A stretch of 64,000 bases of DNA from assembly GCF_020595055.1 (NCBI RefSeq), contig NZ_JAJDOO010000018.1:32130-96129 (forward strand). Reading direction: 5' to 3'. A program made the position numbers and the translations under genes. Positions within the stretch are counted from its first letter, which is position 1. Every line of letters starts with the position of its first letter. Positions 25,659 through 34,491 of this stretch are shown here, piece after piece. Under the pieces are notes generated by a model. The model had not been told where the DNA came from, searched no databases, and worked only from the letters and a program-made list of their open reading frames with translations. Source of the stretch: Desulfosporosinus shakirovi (GTDB lineage: Bacteria > Bacillota > Desulfitobacteriia > Desulfitobacteriales > Desulfitobacteriaceae).

Positions 25659-25693
25659 ACTGTCGTTAGGTTATACCTAACGACAGTTTTTTA
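25659..25693 (+). terminator. Terminator of dapL
   Basis: Perfect 12-bp arms (ACTGTCGTTAGG and its complement) with a TTATA loop, followed by TTTTTTATG. An A6 run on the other side may let it work in both directions. Confidence 0.93.
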
Positions 25694-25765
25694 TGATCAT
25701 AATTATTTTCCCACTTACCTTAGGTTCTTTTTACTCCACCCCCGTCGCCCCATATCTCCACCCCA

Positions 25766-25951
25766 GAGGGCGTGATGTTGCGGAGCGAACCCATTAGGCT
25801 GAGTCGCGTCAATCGCGCTTAGATTTCGCAGCGCCATGGATGGCAAGAAGCGACACACATGCAGAGTGCCCAGAGGTTTAGCCAACGCTCGCTTCGGAAT
25901 CAAGCGCGATAGCGATGGCACCTTGGGTGAGCGGAGCAACATCACGCCCTC
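25766..25951. repeat. 186-bp element with 16-bp perfect terminal inverted repeats
   Basis: GAGGGCGTGATGTTGC at 25766-25781 and its exact complement at 25936-25951 bound a GC-rich segment unlike the flanking DNA. It is non-coding; frames crossing it show no family. It abuts the ABC permease stop (25956). Inner phrases such as GCCATGGATGGCAAG recur near 52.07 kb. It looks like a MITE or REP-type repeat. No clear target-site duplication is seen. Confidence 0.65.
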
Positions 25952-25955
25952 TCCA

Positions 25956-27101
25956 TTAATCTAAATTCTTCTTAAACTTCTTAGCTGCAATTCCCACCAA
26001 GATAATAGCAAACCCACATAAAATGAGTGTGTCCTGCCAAAGATACTCCATCCCTACCCCTTTTAGGAAGATTCCCCGCACGATTTCCAGAAAATAAGTT
26101 AACGGAAATAATCCACCCAAAATCTTTAAGAAAATCGGCATAGTTTCCCGTGGAAAGATGAAACCAGACAGTAAGATAGAAGGCAAGATTAAGATGAACG
26201 TCATTTGCATTGCCTGAAGCTGAGTTCTGGCGATACTGGAAATCAATAGCCCAATAGCTAGAATAGTAAACAAAAAGATGGTGGATAAGAGTACTAAAAG
26301 AGGAATGCTTCCCGCTGGCATAACTCCAAACCAAAAGATCCCAGTTGCAAGGATCAAGGTCAGAGAGACAAACCCGATAAACACAAACGGAAGCAACTTG
26401 CCCAGAAGCAATTCAAGAGAACGAATAGGAGTCACGACCACTTGTTCCATGGTACCACGTTCCTTTTCTCTCACAATCGAAAATGAGGTTAACATGGCAA
26501 TGACATTTTGCAAGATCAAACCAATTAAGGCTGGAATGTTAAAGACCATCGATTTCATATCCGGATTATACCAGACTCTGGTCTCGATATTAAGCGGCAT
26601 GTTCGTACCCGCAGTTGCACCCTTAGCGGCCAGACGTACCCCTTGAACCTCCAGAGATTTATTGAGACCTAGCATCTGAACCGCAGACATAGCCGCCCGA
26701 GCAATGGTGGGATCAGACCCGTCCACTAAAATCTGTACATCAGCCTGTCCGTTATCCCTTTGTAATTCTTTGCCAAAATCAGGTGGGATTATGACCGCCA
26801 CCCGTGCCTTACCGCTATCCAGATAACCTTCGATCTGCAGATACCCTTGGACAAAAGCATCGGGGTCTAAATATTGAGTGTTACGAATTGAGGTAATAAA
26901 CTCTCTGCTATCTGCAGTCTGAGATTGATCCCAAACCACGGTAGACAGATGGTCGACATCCGTATTGACGGCATAACCAAAGAGGAGGAGCATTCCTATT
27001 GGCATGGCAATAGCCATGATCAAGCTGGCACGGTCTCGTCGAATATGGAGGAATTCCTTTCTTAGTACTGCTAAAAACCTCACCCAAGAAAATCTTCCCA
27101 C
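25956..27101 (-). CDS. ABC-2 type transporter permease
   Basis: A 381-residue membrane protein of the YhhJ/DrrB-like class. One N-terminal helix (about 20-40), a large extracytoplasmic domain (about 45-180, with IPPDFGKELQRDNGQADVQILVDGSDP), then five helices from about residue 185 on, with the conserved EKERGTMEQVVVTPI coupling segment. The GTG start overlaps the ATPase stop (TAGTG), indicating coupling. Only one permease gene is present, so the transporter is probably a homodimer. Confidence 0.93.
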   Translation of the reverse strand: MGRFSWVRFLAVLRKEFLHIRRDRASLIMAIAMPIGMLLLFGYAVNTDVDHLSTVVWDQSQTADSREFITSIRNTQYLDPDAFVQGYLQIEGYLDSGKARVAVIIPPDFGKELQRDNGQADVQILVDGSDPTIARAAMSAVQMLGLNKSLEVQGVRLAAKGATAGTNMPLNIETRVWYNPDMKSMVFNIPALIGLILQNVIAMLTSFSIVREKERGTMEQVVVTPIRSLELLLGKLLPFVFIGFVSLTLILATGIFWFGVMPAGSIPLLVLLSTIFLFTILAIGLLISSIARTQLQAMQMTFILILPSILLSGFIFPRETMPIFLKILGGLFPLTYFLEIVRGIFLKGVGMEYLWQDTLILCGFAIILVGIAAKKFKKNLD

Positions 27102-27874
27102 TAGCCTCGCCCTCCTTTCTTAAGGGCGAGATTACGAGGATCATCCGCGGCTTCGTTTTCAACATAATAGATGAAGAGATCATCCAAATTTTCTTTAGCC
27201 TCTTTCTCTTTCATTTCATCAGGGGAACCAAAGGCGATTAAGTATCCATAAAAGACAAACCCCAAGTAATCACAAGTTGCTGCTTCATCCATATAGTGAG
27301 TGCTGACCAGAATCGTCATTCCCTCTTTCGCTAACTGATGAATCAAATCCAAGAAAATTCGCCTTGAAACCGGGTCTACCCCAGCGGTCGGTTCATCAAG
27401 AATGAGCAGCTGGGGACTATGCAATAAAGCACAAGCCAAGGCCACTCTTTGTTTCCAACCACCCGAGAGAGAAGAGACTAATTGGCTGGTTCTCTCAACT
27501 AAACCAATCCGTTCAATGACCCGAGTTTTCTGTTCCTGAGCCATTTTTCCGTGCAAGCTGTAAACCCCTGCATAGAAATCAAGATTTTCTCTCACGGTCA
27601 GATCGTCGTAAAGACTAAACTTTTGGGACATATAGCCAATACGCTGTTTGATTTCCTCTGGTTGAGTCAAAACGTCATAGCCCAGCACCGTAGCTCGACC
27701 CTCTGTTGGCACTAAAACTCCGCATAGCATCCGAATAAGCGTTGTCTTTCCAGCGCCGTTGGGCCCGACGAAACCCATTATTGCTCCGGCAGGAAGTTGG
27801 AAGCTCACCCCTTGAACCGCTGTATACGTTCCAAACCGTTTGACTAGACCCTGGCAATCAATCGCTAAATTCAT
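27101..27874 (-). CDS. ABC transporter ATP-binding protein
   Basis: A 257-residue ATPase. Walker A GPNGAGKTTL near residue 37, Q-loop YMSQKFSLYDD, signature SSLSGGWKQRVALA near 140, Walker B LLILDEPTAG and the switch His in STHYMDE are all present. Together with the permease and HlyD-type protein on either side it makes an exporter resembling the YbhGFSR system. The exported substrate is not known. Confidence 0.96.
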   Translation of the reverse strand: MNLAIDCQGLVKRFGTYTAVQGVSFQLPAGAIMGFVGPNGAGKTTLIRMLCGVLVPTEGRATVLGYDVLTQPEEIKQRIGYMSQKFSLYDDLTVRENLDFYAGVYSLHGKMAQEQKTRVIERIGLVERTSQLVSSLSGGWKQRVALACALLHSPQLLILDEPTAGVDPVSRRIFLDLIHQLAKEGMTILVSTHYMDEAATCDYLGFVFYGYLIAFGSPDEMKEKEAKENLDDLFIYYVENEAADDPRNLALKKGGRG

Positions 27875-27888
27875 TCTGTCTCACTCCT

Positions 27889-28905
27889 CTACTCCAGGGT
27901 TACATCTGCGGGCATGCCTGCTTTCAATAGTTCTTTACCTTCTGAAATGGTTATTTTAACCGCATATACTGTCGTCGCCCGTTCTTCCTTCGTTTGCACA
28001 TTTTTTGGAGTGAATTCTGCTTGATTACTGATATATTGGATTTGCCCTTTGAATGCCTTATCAGGGTAGGCATCCGCTAAAATTGAAACCGTCCCGCCCA
28101 TTTGTATCTGACCGAGCTTGGCTCCCGGGATGTATATTTTGATCCACAAATCATTGGGATCCAGAATCGTTACCAAAGTTGTCCCAGGATTGACTACTTG
28201 ACCTATCTCAGCATTCTGATAGAGAACCTGACCACCGGCTAGACTCTTAATAGTCAGTTTGTTTAAACCCAATTCTGCCGTTTTAACTGACTGAGCCGCA
28301 ATATCAACGGCCGCTCTCTGCGCCTGAATGGTGGGCTGTGTATAACCAGCGAGAGCTTGGTCGAGACTGGCCTGCGTGGCATCGACACTTGCTTGGGCGC
28401 TCTGATACTGGGCCTTCAAAGTATCGAGTTTATTTTGCTGTGCATCCACAACCTGTTTACTAATGGCACCACTCTCATAGAGTTTTTGATTAGCCGCCAG
28501 ATTATCTTCCTCAAATTTAAGACTTGGTTCCAAGGCAGCTAGATTGGCCTTCGTCTGGCTCACCAGGTGCTCCAGCCTGCGGATTTCCTCCGCTCGCGCT
28601 CCTCCCAAAAGATCGTTGAGTTTAGCCTGCGCCTGGGCCTGTTGGCTCTTCGCAATATCCAAAGTAATTTTTGCCTGACTGTCGTCTAGTTTAGCAATGA
28701 TATCTCCAGATTTAATATCCTGTCCTTCACCCACTAATAATTCTACGATCTTTCCGCCAACCTCTGGCTGCACAGGAATTTCAGTTCCTTCAATCGTACC
28801 GGAATACATATTTAACTCTGCAGAACGGTTTAAATACCGATCTCCTAAGACAGAAAGGGTAATAAATACTAGAACAATGACTATAACTACCGCCTTTTTC
28901 CTCAT
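27889..28905 (-). CDS. HlyD family membrane-fusion/adaptor protein
   Basis: A 338-residue protein with an N-terminal membrane anchor (about 4-22, VVIVIVLVFITLSVLG), a split lipoyl/biotinyl-type domain (GTEIPVQPEVGGKIVELLVGEG near 43 and the second half near 225), a long coiled coil (about 75-210, alanine- and glutamine-rich) and a beta-barrel domain. It bridges the ABC exporter to the cell surface. It is the first gene of the exporter operon, just downstream of the TetR gene. Confidence 0.94.
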   Translation of the reverse strand: MRKKAVVIVIVLVFITLSVLGDRYLNRSAELNMYSGTIEGTEIPVQPEVGGKIVELLVGEGQDIKSGDIIAKLDDSQAKITLDIAKSQQAQAQAKLNDLLGGARAEEIRRLEHLVSQTKANLAALEPSLKFEEDNLAANQKLYESGAISKQVVDAQQNKLDTLKAQYQSAQASVDATQASLDQALAGYTQPTIQAQRAAVDIAAQSVKTAELGLNKLTIKSLAGGQVLYQNAEIGQVVNPGTTLVTILDPNDLWIKIYIPGAKLGQIQMGGTVSILADAYPDKAFKGQIQYISNQAEFTPKNVQTKEERATTVYAVKITISEGKELLKAGMPADVTLE

Positions 28906-28969
28906 GTTTTCTCCTCCCGCTCCTTGAACTTAGACTATCGATGTTCTTCGTTCATCCCAAGATCTGCTT

Positions 28970-29605
28970 TTAATCGTTCGTTTTCTTAACCAGCACTCCA
29001 TTTAAAAAAATCTCTAGTATTTGATCAGCTGCCTCTTCGACGGTTTTTTCTGGGGAAAATCCAGGGAAGACGTGATTAAATATCCCGTAAAACAAAACCA
29101 TCCCCATATAGCTTCGCATCATGGCTGGAAACGGAATTGGTTTAAAAATCCCCTCTTGAACACCTTTATCAAACCAAGGTTTAACGATGCTAATGCCATG
29201 CCCTAAAATCCCATTTGATAGGGCTTCTCTAACTTCATTATGATACTGCGCTTCAGCAAACATAAAGCGAATAAGACCATCATTTTCTTTGATGAGCTCC
29301 AAGCGATCCTTTAGAAAACAACGGAAAAACTCTACGGGATCTTTGTGCTCCTTATCAAGCGAGATAATCCCATCCAGGATCTTCGGTTTCAAAACAGCAA
29401 TCAGTAACTCCTTCTTGGTGGCGAAATGACGAAAAATTGTCCCTTCAGCAACGCCTGCTGCTCGTGCAATTTCAGCCGTTGTAGAGCCATTATAACCTTT
29501 CTCTGTAAAAATATTTAGCGCTGCTTCAAGGATATCTTGGTGCCGCTCTTCTGCTGTTTTCTTTCTGCGAATTTCTGGGTGTTCAGTTTCCTGATTTGAT
29601 TTCAT
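28970..29605 (-). CDS. TetR family transcriptional regulator
   Basis: About 211 residues. The N-terminal HTH (ILEAALNIFTEKGYNGSTTAEIARAAGVAEGTIFRHF region, about 25-65) is the TetR fold, with a ligand-binding C-terminal domain. ATG 29605 follows GGAGG at 5 bases; a TTG four codons earlier would put the ribosome site inside the gene. It precedes the HlyD/ABC genes on the same strand, and a palindrome 30 bases upstream of its start is a likely autoregulatory operator. Efflux control by a toxic ligand is inferred. Confidence 0.92.
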   Translation of the reverse strand: MKSNQETEHPEIRRKKTAEERHQDILEAALNIFTEKGYNGSTTAEIARAAGVAEGTIFRHFATKKELLIAVLKPKILDGIISLDKEHKDPVEFFRCFLKDRLELIKENDGLIRFMFAEAQYHNEVREALSNGILGHGISIVKPWFDKGVQEGIFKPIPFPAMMRSYMGMVLFYGIFNHVFPGFSPEKTVEEAADQILEIFLNGVLVKKTND

Positions 29606-29635
29606 AAAGGCCTCCAAAATCCCGATATTAATAAT

Positions 29636-29651
29636 GAGTGATTACTCACTC
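29636..29651. promoter_or_regulatory. Putative TetR operator
   Basis: GAGTGATTACTCACTC is a perfect inverted repeat (6-bp arms, 4-base centre) 30 bases upstream of the TetR gene. The half-site TGAGTGA/TCACTC type is common for TetR repressors of efflux operons. Confidence 0.65.
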
Positions 29652-29854
29652 TTAATATTATCATAGAATATACTCTTGTCAACAAAAAATGCAATTAGGT
29701 TGAGCTTTGAATAGTATGTATAGTATGTCTGGAATTGTAAAACCATAACAATAAAAATTTATTAAGGGAATTCCTCCTTTAAGAATAAATCCCTTATTTG
29801 CCACACTGACTGTAAAAGCTCATTACCGTTAACAACTGCCAAAGGGGGCTCTAT

Positions 29855-30721
29855 ATGAGTTATATATTTTGGAGTAATACAATCTGGTACATTTTATTAC
29901 TCTTTACTAGCATCATCGCTATAGTTCTATCACTATACAAAACACGTAATCTAAAATTAACTATTGTATTTCTCTTTTCCGTAATAGGTTTTACCTTCGT
30001 ATTAGAGGCAATTCTTGCAATTGGCCTTAAAGCATATGTCTATCACCCAAAAGTTGTTTCAGACAATTTTTTAGATTCAGTTTTTGGTAATTATTTTTCT
30101 CAAATTTCAATTTCATCGACTTCTGTATTAATAGCTATTTTTGATCTTTCCTACAGATGGTTTTTTCTTTTTTCACTAATATACTTTTTAATTGAAGAAT
30201 TATTTATAAAGCTAGGAATTTATGAACATTTTTGGTACAAGTCAATGTATACAACATTTGGTCTTATACCTCTCTTTTGGCTCGTAAAAAAATGGTATAG
30301 GAAAACTTTGGACTCCTCAAGCAAATTCGTTAATTATGTATCACTTTTCTTAAGTGTTTTTGCAATCTATAGCTTTACTATAATTTTGAGTCAAAGATTG
30401 TTAGGTATTCAAATCTTTAAAGGTAACTTTTTTTCAGAGATATCCAAAGATCATACGACGACAGGTTTAGTTTATCAATTTTTCGTTATTAACATATTGA
30501 TAATTATATATAAAGCGAGGTTACACTGGTTCAAAAAGGAAATGTTATTTCTGTGTTTATTCATTATTCAATATCTATTATATTATTCAGGTATTCTATA
30601 CATCAGTAATGGGTGGTTTTTTGTAGTCACCATGTCGGACCTTGTTGGATGCTATTGTTGGATTGCAGCATTTCATTACCTATACCAAGAAGATCATGAG
30701 AAAGGTATATCCATCAAGTGA
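29855..30721 (+). CDS. Polytopic membrane protein of unknown function (CBO0543-like)
   Basis: A 288-residue hydrophobic protein with about eight predicted membrane helices, the first at about 8-28. I do not recognise a catalytic motif; the block NYFSQISISST and the LIEELFIKLGIYEHFWYK segment recall the CBO0543-type membrane family of spore-formers, which has no assigned function. Base composition is markedly AT-richer than neighbouring genes. GGGGG lies 9 bases before the ATG. It stands alone between the TetR operon and the guaB pseudogene. Confidence 0.7.
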   Translation: MSYIFWSNTIWYILLLFTSIIAIVLSLYKTRNLKLTIVFLFSVIGFTFVLEAILAIGLKAYVYHPKVVSDNFLDSVFGNYFSQISISSTSVLIAIFDLSYRWFFLFSLIYFLIEELFIKLGIYEHFWYKSMYTTFGLIPLFWLVKKWYRKTLDSSSKFVNYVSLFLSVFAIYSFTIILSQRLLGIQIFKGNFFSEISKDHTTTGLVYQFFVINILIIIYKARLHWFKKEMLFLCLFIIQYLLYYSGILYISNGWFFVVTMSDLVGCYCWIAAFHYLYQEDHEKGISIK

Positions 30722-31058
30722 CATCCCTGATTATATTTTTGCAACTTGACTCTTGTTGATAACTTTACGCCCCTATACTCCCGTAAAGTTTCGCCGTATA
30801 ATGTAATTTGAACGCATAAAATACTGCCTCTCTTAATCCTAAAAGCATTCCCACAAAAATATATCACGTTTGTGTTGAAACAAATCGTGACATACATTTA
30901 ACTTAGGTAATCTTTCTTTACTTAACACAAAACTTTAGTATTTTTTCGAAAATTACTTTACTTATTAAATCCAACCAATGTCAAATAAGCCACCAAAAGA
31001 TCGATTACCGACCGCGATAAAAAGCAGATCCATTTAAGTGAGGAGGATATGATATCCT
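30722..31058. other. AT-rich intergenic region upstream of the guaB remnant
   Basis: About 340 bases with no supported gene. AGGAGG at about 31041 is the ribosome binding site of the guaB remnant. Confidence 0.4.
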
Positions 31059-31854
31059 ATGGCCCATTTTTACCGTGAACCGTCCAGAACTTTTAGTGAG
31101 TATCTATTGGTACCTAATCTAACAAGAAAAACATCTATTCCAGCTAATGTTTCATTAAAATCACCGATTGTAAGGTATACTAAGGGAGAAAAATGCCCTT
31201 TTGAAATAACTATTCCGGTTGCCTCGGCCATAATGCAGTCGGTCTCGGATTCAAACATGGCCATAGCTCTGGCAAGGAGCGGCGGAATCTCGTTTATCTA
31301 CGCATCGCAGCCAATCGAGCAACAAGCCGAAATGGTGATAAAGGTCAAGAATTATAAGGCCGGGTTTGTGGTTAGTGATTCAAACCTGAAGCCTGACCAA
31401 ACCCTTAAGGATGTATTGGATTTGAAGGCTAGAACTGGACATTCTACAATATCCGTCACTGAGGATGGTTCTTCTACCGGCAAGCTGCTTGGGATTGTGA
31501 CAAGTAGAGATTATCGACTGAGTAGAAGTCCGTTGGATAGAAAAATCCAAGAATTCATGACTCCTTTTGCTTCTCTTATTTATGGTAAGGAAGGTCTTAG
31601 TCTTAGCGAAGCAAATAATATGATATGGGATCATAAACTTAACTGTCTTCCGATAATAAATGCAAACCAAAACATTGTATATTTAGTATTTCGAAAAGAC
31701 TACGACGATCATAAGGAAAATCCTGACGAACTTCTGGATCAAAATAAAAGGCTTCGTGTAAGTTGCTAGAATCACATTTGTGTCGTCCACCAGTATCATT
31801 GAGAGCGGGGCTCATGACGTAATTCTGAAGGAAAGTCAATCCTTGCTCAAGTGA
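31059..31854 (+). pseudogene. guaB: guaB (IMP dehydrogenase) pseudogene with internal deletion
   Basis: 31059-31769 encodes 236 residues matching the N-terminus and CBS pair of IMP dehydrogenase ([58 protein letters not shown]) up to DQNKRLRV, where the intact enzyme continues to AGINTRDY. The frame then stops. In the +1 frame, 31768-31854 encodes [23 protein letters not shown] sequence, the C-terminus of the same enzyme, ending at its own TGA. About 250 residues with the catalytic Cys loop and flap are missing. The remnant keeps a ribosome binding site and long N-terminal frame, so a CBS-only protein could still be made, but it cannot be an IMP dehydrogenase. Confidence 0.88.
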
Positions 31855-32000
31855 TATCCAGCTTGCAAGAAATGGTATCTTAGTAGCGAAGAAACCGTGG
31901 TTATTATATGCTAATCTACCTACTGTTTTTTTGCAAGTTAGAATCTAAATTCTTGCCTTGGCAAGAAAAAACTTATACTAAAACCCATACATAAGGCGAG

Positions 32001-33596
32001 GTGGGACCAATAGTTAATCTGAATTTACCCCAAGCAATTACCGTCGGCCGCCTTCTAGACGCTTTATCCTTAGAATTTATTGGCGACAATAAAGCCTTAT
32101 TCCAAAGTGTTTCCCTGCTATCCATTCAGACGCTTAACTTCACAGGAATCTCAGCTCTCTCCTTGCCTTTTGCCGGTGAAACCATCGTTCTAGAGCCTTC
32201 CGATAACCAAATTATCTCTTTAACTCTGGTCATTAGTAACACTAACGAAAATATTACCTTACTTTTTGACCAAAAAGCACCTGCTCTCTGGTCATCATTT
32301 TGTGCAAAAACCACAGATTGGTTAGAGCGTGAACTAGGTCGGATCCTTACAGCGAGTGAACACTATTCTCAGATGATCGCCAAACACTTGACAAACGGAG
32401 ATGGGTTTTCATTCTTGAACAGCTTACTGGATGTTTTTGGGTGTGATATTTTCCTCTTGAATAAGCAACTTGAAGTTCTTGGCTGGGCCGGGGGAAAATC
32501 GCTTCCGCTTGCCCCCATCTCTTTCAAACCTCCAGAGATCAAAAGGTCCTTACCGAGCATCTCCTCGCTATCCGCTCCACTCAATACTGGACATTGGACT
32601 GAGAAGGGTTACCAAACTATGCCCCTAACCTGGTGTCCCCTTTCAGGGTCAAAAGGAGTCTTGGGCTTCTTGGGACTTGCGGCAAGTATCGAAGATCTAG
32701 GAAGTATTGAACAATTCTTCCTTCGTAAAACTGCTACTCTAATCTTGCTTGAACTTGTAAAAACCCAGAGCATCCAGGAAAGTGAACGCCAACACCACAG
32801 GGATTTTCTCTTTGACTTACTTTACAATAATTTTGATTCTCTTGAGGTTATCGTTTCACGAGGTAAATTGTGGGGATGGAATTTTGCCAAACCTCACTTT
32901 GTCGTGGTCGGCGAAATTCCTAATTATGATCCCGATTCAGCCGACCATGAACGTTTCGAAGAATTAGTGACAGAAATGACCACCCTATTGCAAAAACGCC
33001 AACCAAAAACAATTTGCCTAGAACGTAATGGCCAGGTTGTTTTACTCTTTCCACTCCAAGAGATGCTTCCACAGTCAGAATGGCAGGGCAAGGTGCTCGA
33101 GCTTCTTGAGCCTATCCTAAAAAAGGTTAAATCAATCCCTGGAAAGCAGCCCTTCCAATTTGGTCTTGGAAATCTATATAACTCTGCTCGCTATCTACAC
33201 CGGAGCTTTCAAGAAGCAAGAACGGCACTCGAATTAGGGAAGCTTTTCGAAAATACGGATCGCTTAATCTCTTTTCACGGCTTGGGAATTATGCGTTTAT
33301 TACACCGCTTAGATCGCCAGGAACTGGAAGACTACCGTTCTGAAGTTCTAGGCCCCCTACTTAAGTTTGACAAAGAAAGCAATCTTAATCTTGAAGAAAC
33401 ATTATTAGCCTATTACTCATGCAACACAGACTTAAACCTCGCCGGCGAGAAACTTTATCTGCATCCCAACACTCTCCGCTATCGACTTAAAAAGGCCTCG
33501 GAAATCCTAGACCTTGATCTTTCTTCTCTGGAGAACCAAGTTAATCTTTTTCTCGCACTTAAGATCGGCAGGTTAAAATCATTATGGCCAGACTAG
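32001..33596 (+). CDS. PucR/CdaR-type transcriptional regulator
   Basis: A 531-residue regulator. The N-terminal region (about 10-120) resembles the PucR purine-catabolism regulator sensor domain, the middle (about 130-420) a CdaR-like GGDEF-related domain, and the C-terminal HTH_30 (about 470-525: NTDLNLAGEKLYLHPNTLRY followed by RLKKASEILDLDLS) is diagnostic. GTG at 32001 follows AAGG at short spacing; the exact start is uncertain. It precedes the TorD-molybdoenzyme genes and is their most likely regulator, by position only. Confidence 0.85.
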   Translation: MGPIVNLNLPQAITVGRLLDALSLEFIGDNKALFQSVSLLSIQTLNFTGISALSLPFAGETIVLEPSDNQIISLTLVISNTNENITLLFDQKAPALWSSFCAKTTDWLERELGRILTASEHYSQMIAKHLTNGDGFSFLNSLLDVFGCDIFLLNKQLEVLGWAGGKSLPLAPISFKPPEIKRSLPSISSLSAPLNTGHWTEKGYQTMPLTWCPLSGSKGVLGFLGLAASIEDLGSIEQFFLRKTATLILLELVKTQSIQESERQHHRDFLFDLLYNNFDSLEVIVSRGKLWGWNFAKPHFVVVGEIPNYDPDSADHERFEELVTEMTTLLQKRQPKTICLERNGQVVLLFPLQEMLPQSEWQGKVLELLEPILKKVKSIPGKQPFQFGLGNLYNSARYLHRSFQEARTALELGKLFENTDRLISFHGLGIMRLLHRLDRQELEDYRSEVLGPLLKFDKESNLNLEETLLAYYSCNTDLNLAGEKLYLHPNTLRYRLKKASEILDLDLSSLENQVNLFLALKIGRLKSLWPD

Positions 33597-33610
33597 CAAC
33601 ACATTTATTT

Positions 33611-33649
33611 CCCTTCTCCCTTAGCGGAGAAGGGCTTTTGTTTTTTTTC
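33611..33649 (+). terminator. Terminator of the PucR-type regulator
   Basis: CCCTTCTCC-CTTAG-CGGAGAAGGG followed by CTTTTGTTTTTTTT, 14 bases after the stop codon. It separates the regulator from the molybdoenzyme operon. Confidence 0.93.
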
Positions 33650-33774
33650 ACAACGAAGGCCCTCTTATTTCGTTTTCTACTCTAAAGGAAGAAAAGCGTG
33701 AAAGCCGAATTATAAGCATATCAAGTGAATATAGGTACAAGAAATCTTGGCTAAAGAAAGGAGGACTACAATTA

Positions 33775-34491
33775 ATGACATTTTATGAGGATTGCCCTCC
33801 CCATGTTTTGGAAGTTCACAGCCAACTTCTACTCACATTGAGTCAACTCTTCGCAAAAGGAGGAGAGAAACTACCTCAAACCTTAATTCCACTCCTTAAA
33901 TCCTGCTCTGCTATCGCTGACCACCATAAGGTCGAGAAGCTGCATCTAACCAACCAAGTTTTGGCTCAATACTCTGAAGCGGATGACGACGAATATCTCG
34001 TTATGTGCTACGAGTATAACCGCCTCTTCGTCGGCCCAGCCGCTCCCGTTGCCCCCCCCTATGAATCTGTGTATCTGTCCCCCGACCATTTAGTGATGAG
34101 AGAACAAACCTTAGCTGTCCGCGAAATCTACAGGCGAGAAAACTTGCAAGCTGTAGGGCAAAGGCATGAACCGGATGATTTTATCTCCATTGAGCTGGAA
34201 TTTGCCGCTTACCTCTTAAATCGAATTATTGAGGCAGAAGCTGCCAAAAACAACGCTAAAATCCAACTCTATAAGACACTATACCGTGAGTTTTGGAATC
34301 AACACCTAGGCCTCTGGTTAGGAACATTTGCTCACACCATTTCTCAGTCAGCTAAACATCCTGTCTTCTCTTCCTTAAGTAACGTTCTCTCTACGCTCTC
34401 AACTCTTCATACCCCATTAAACACGAAGGAGGCCAATTATGAAACTTTCGCGCCGCAAATTTCTCGGGGGAGCAGTAGCTGCTGCCTCTAG
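33775..34491 (+). CDS. TorD/DmsD family molybdoenzyme chaperone
   Basis: A 238-residue all-helical protein of the TorD family, which binds the Tat signal of DMSO-reductase-type enzymes and assists cofactor insertion. The mid-segment YEYNRLFVGPAAPVAPPYESVYL is the family hallmark (Y..LF.GP....PP..S.Y). GGAGG lies 10 bases before the ATG. The 3' end overlaps the molybdoenzyme gene by 53 bases, in a different frame, so the last residues are unlike the family. It directly precedes its probable client, which has a Tat signal. Confidence 0.93.
   Translation: MTFYEDCPPHVLEVHSQLLLTLSQLFAKGGEKLPQTLIPLLKSCSAIADHHKVEKLHLTNQVLAQYSEADDDEYLVMCYEYNRLFVGPAAPVAPPYESVYLSPDHLVMREQTLAVREIYRRENLQAVGQRHEPDDFISIELEFAAYLLNRIIEAEAAKNNAKIQLYKTLYREFWNQHLGLWLGTFAHTISQSAKHPVFSSLSNVLSTLSTLHTPLNTKEANYETFAPQISRGSSSCCL

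Noticed and set aside
25715..25945. 76-codon frame on the minus strand
   Set aside because: It lies almost wholly inside the inverted-repeat element, including a terminal repeat, and has no family resemblance.
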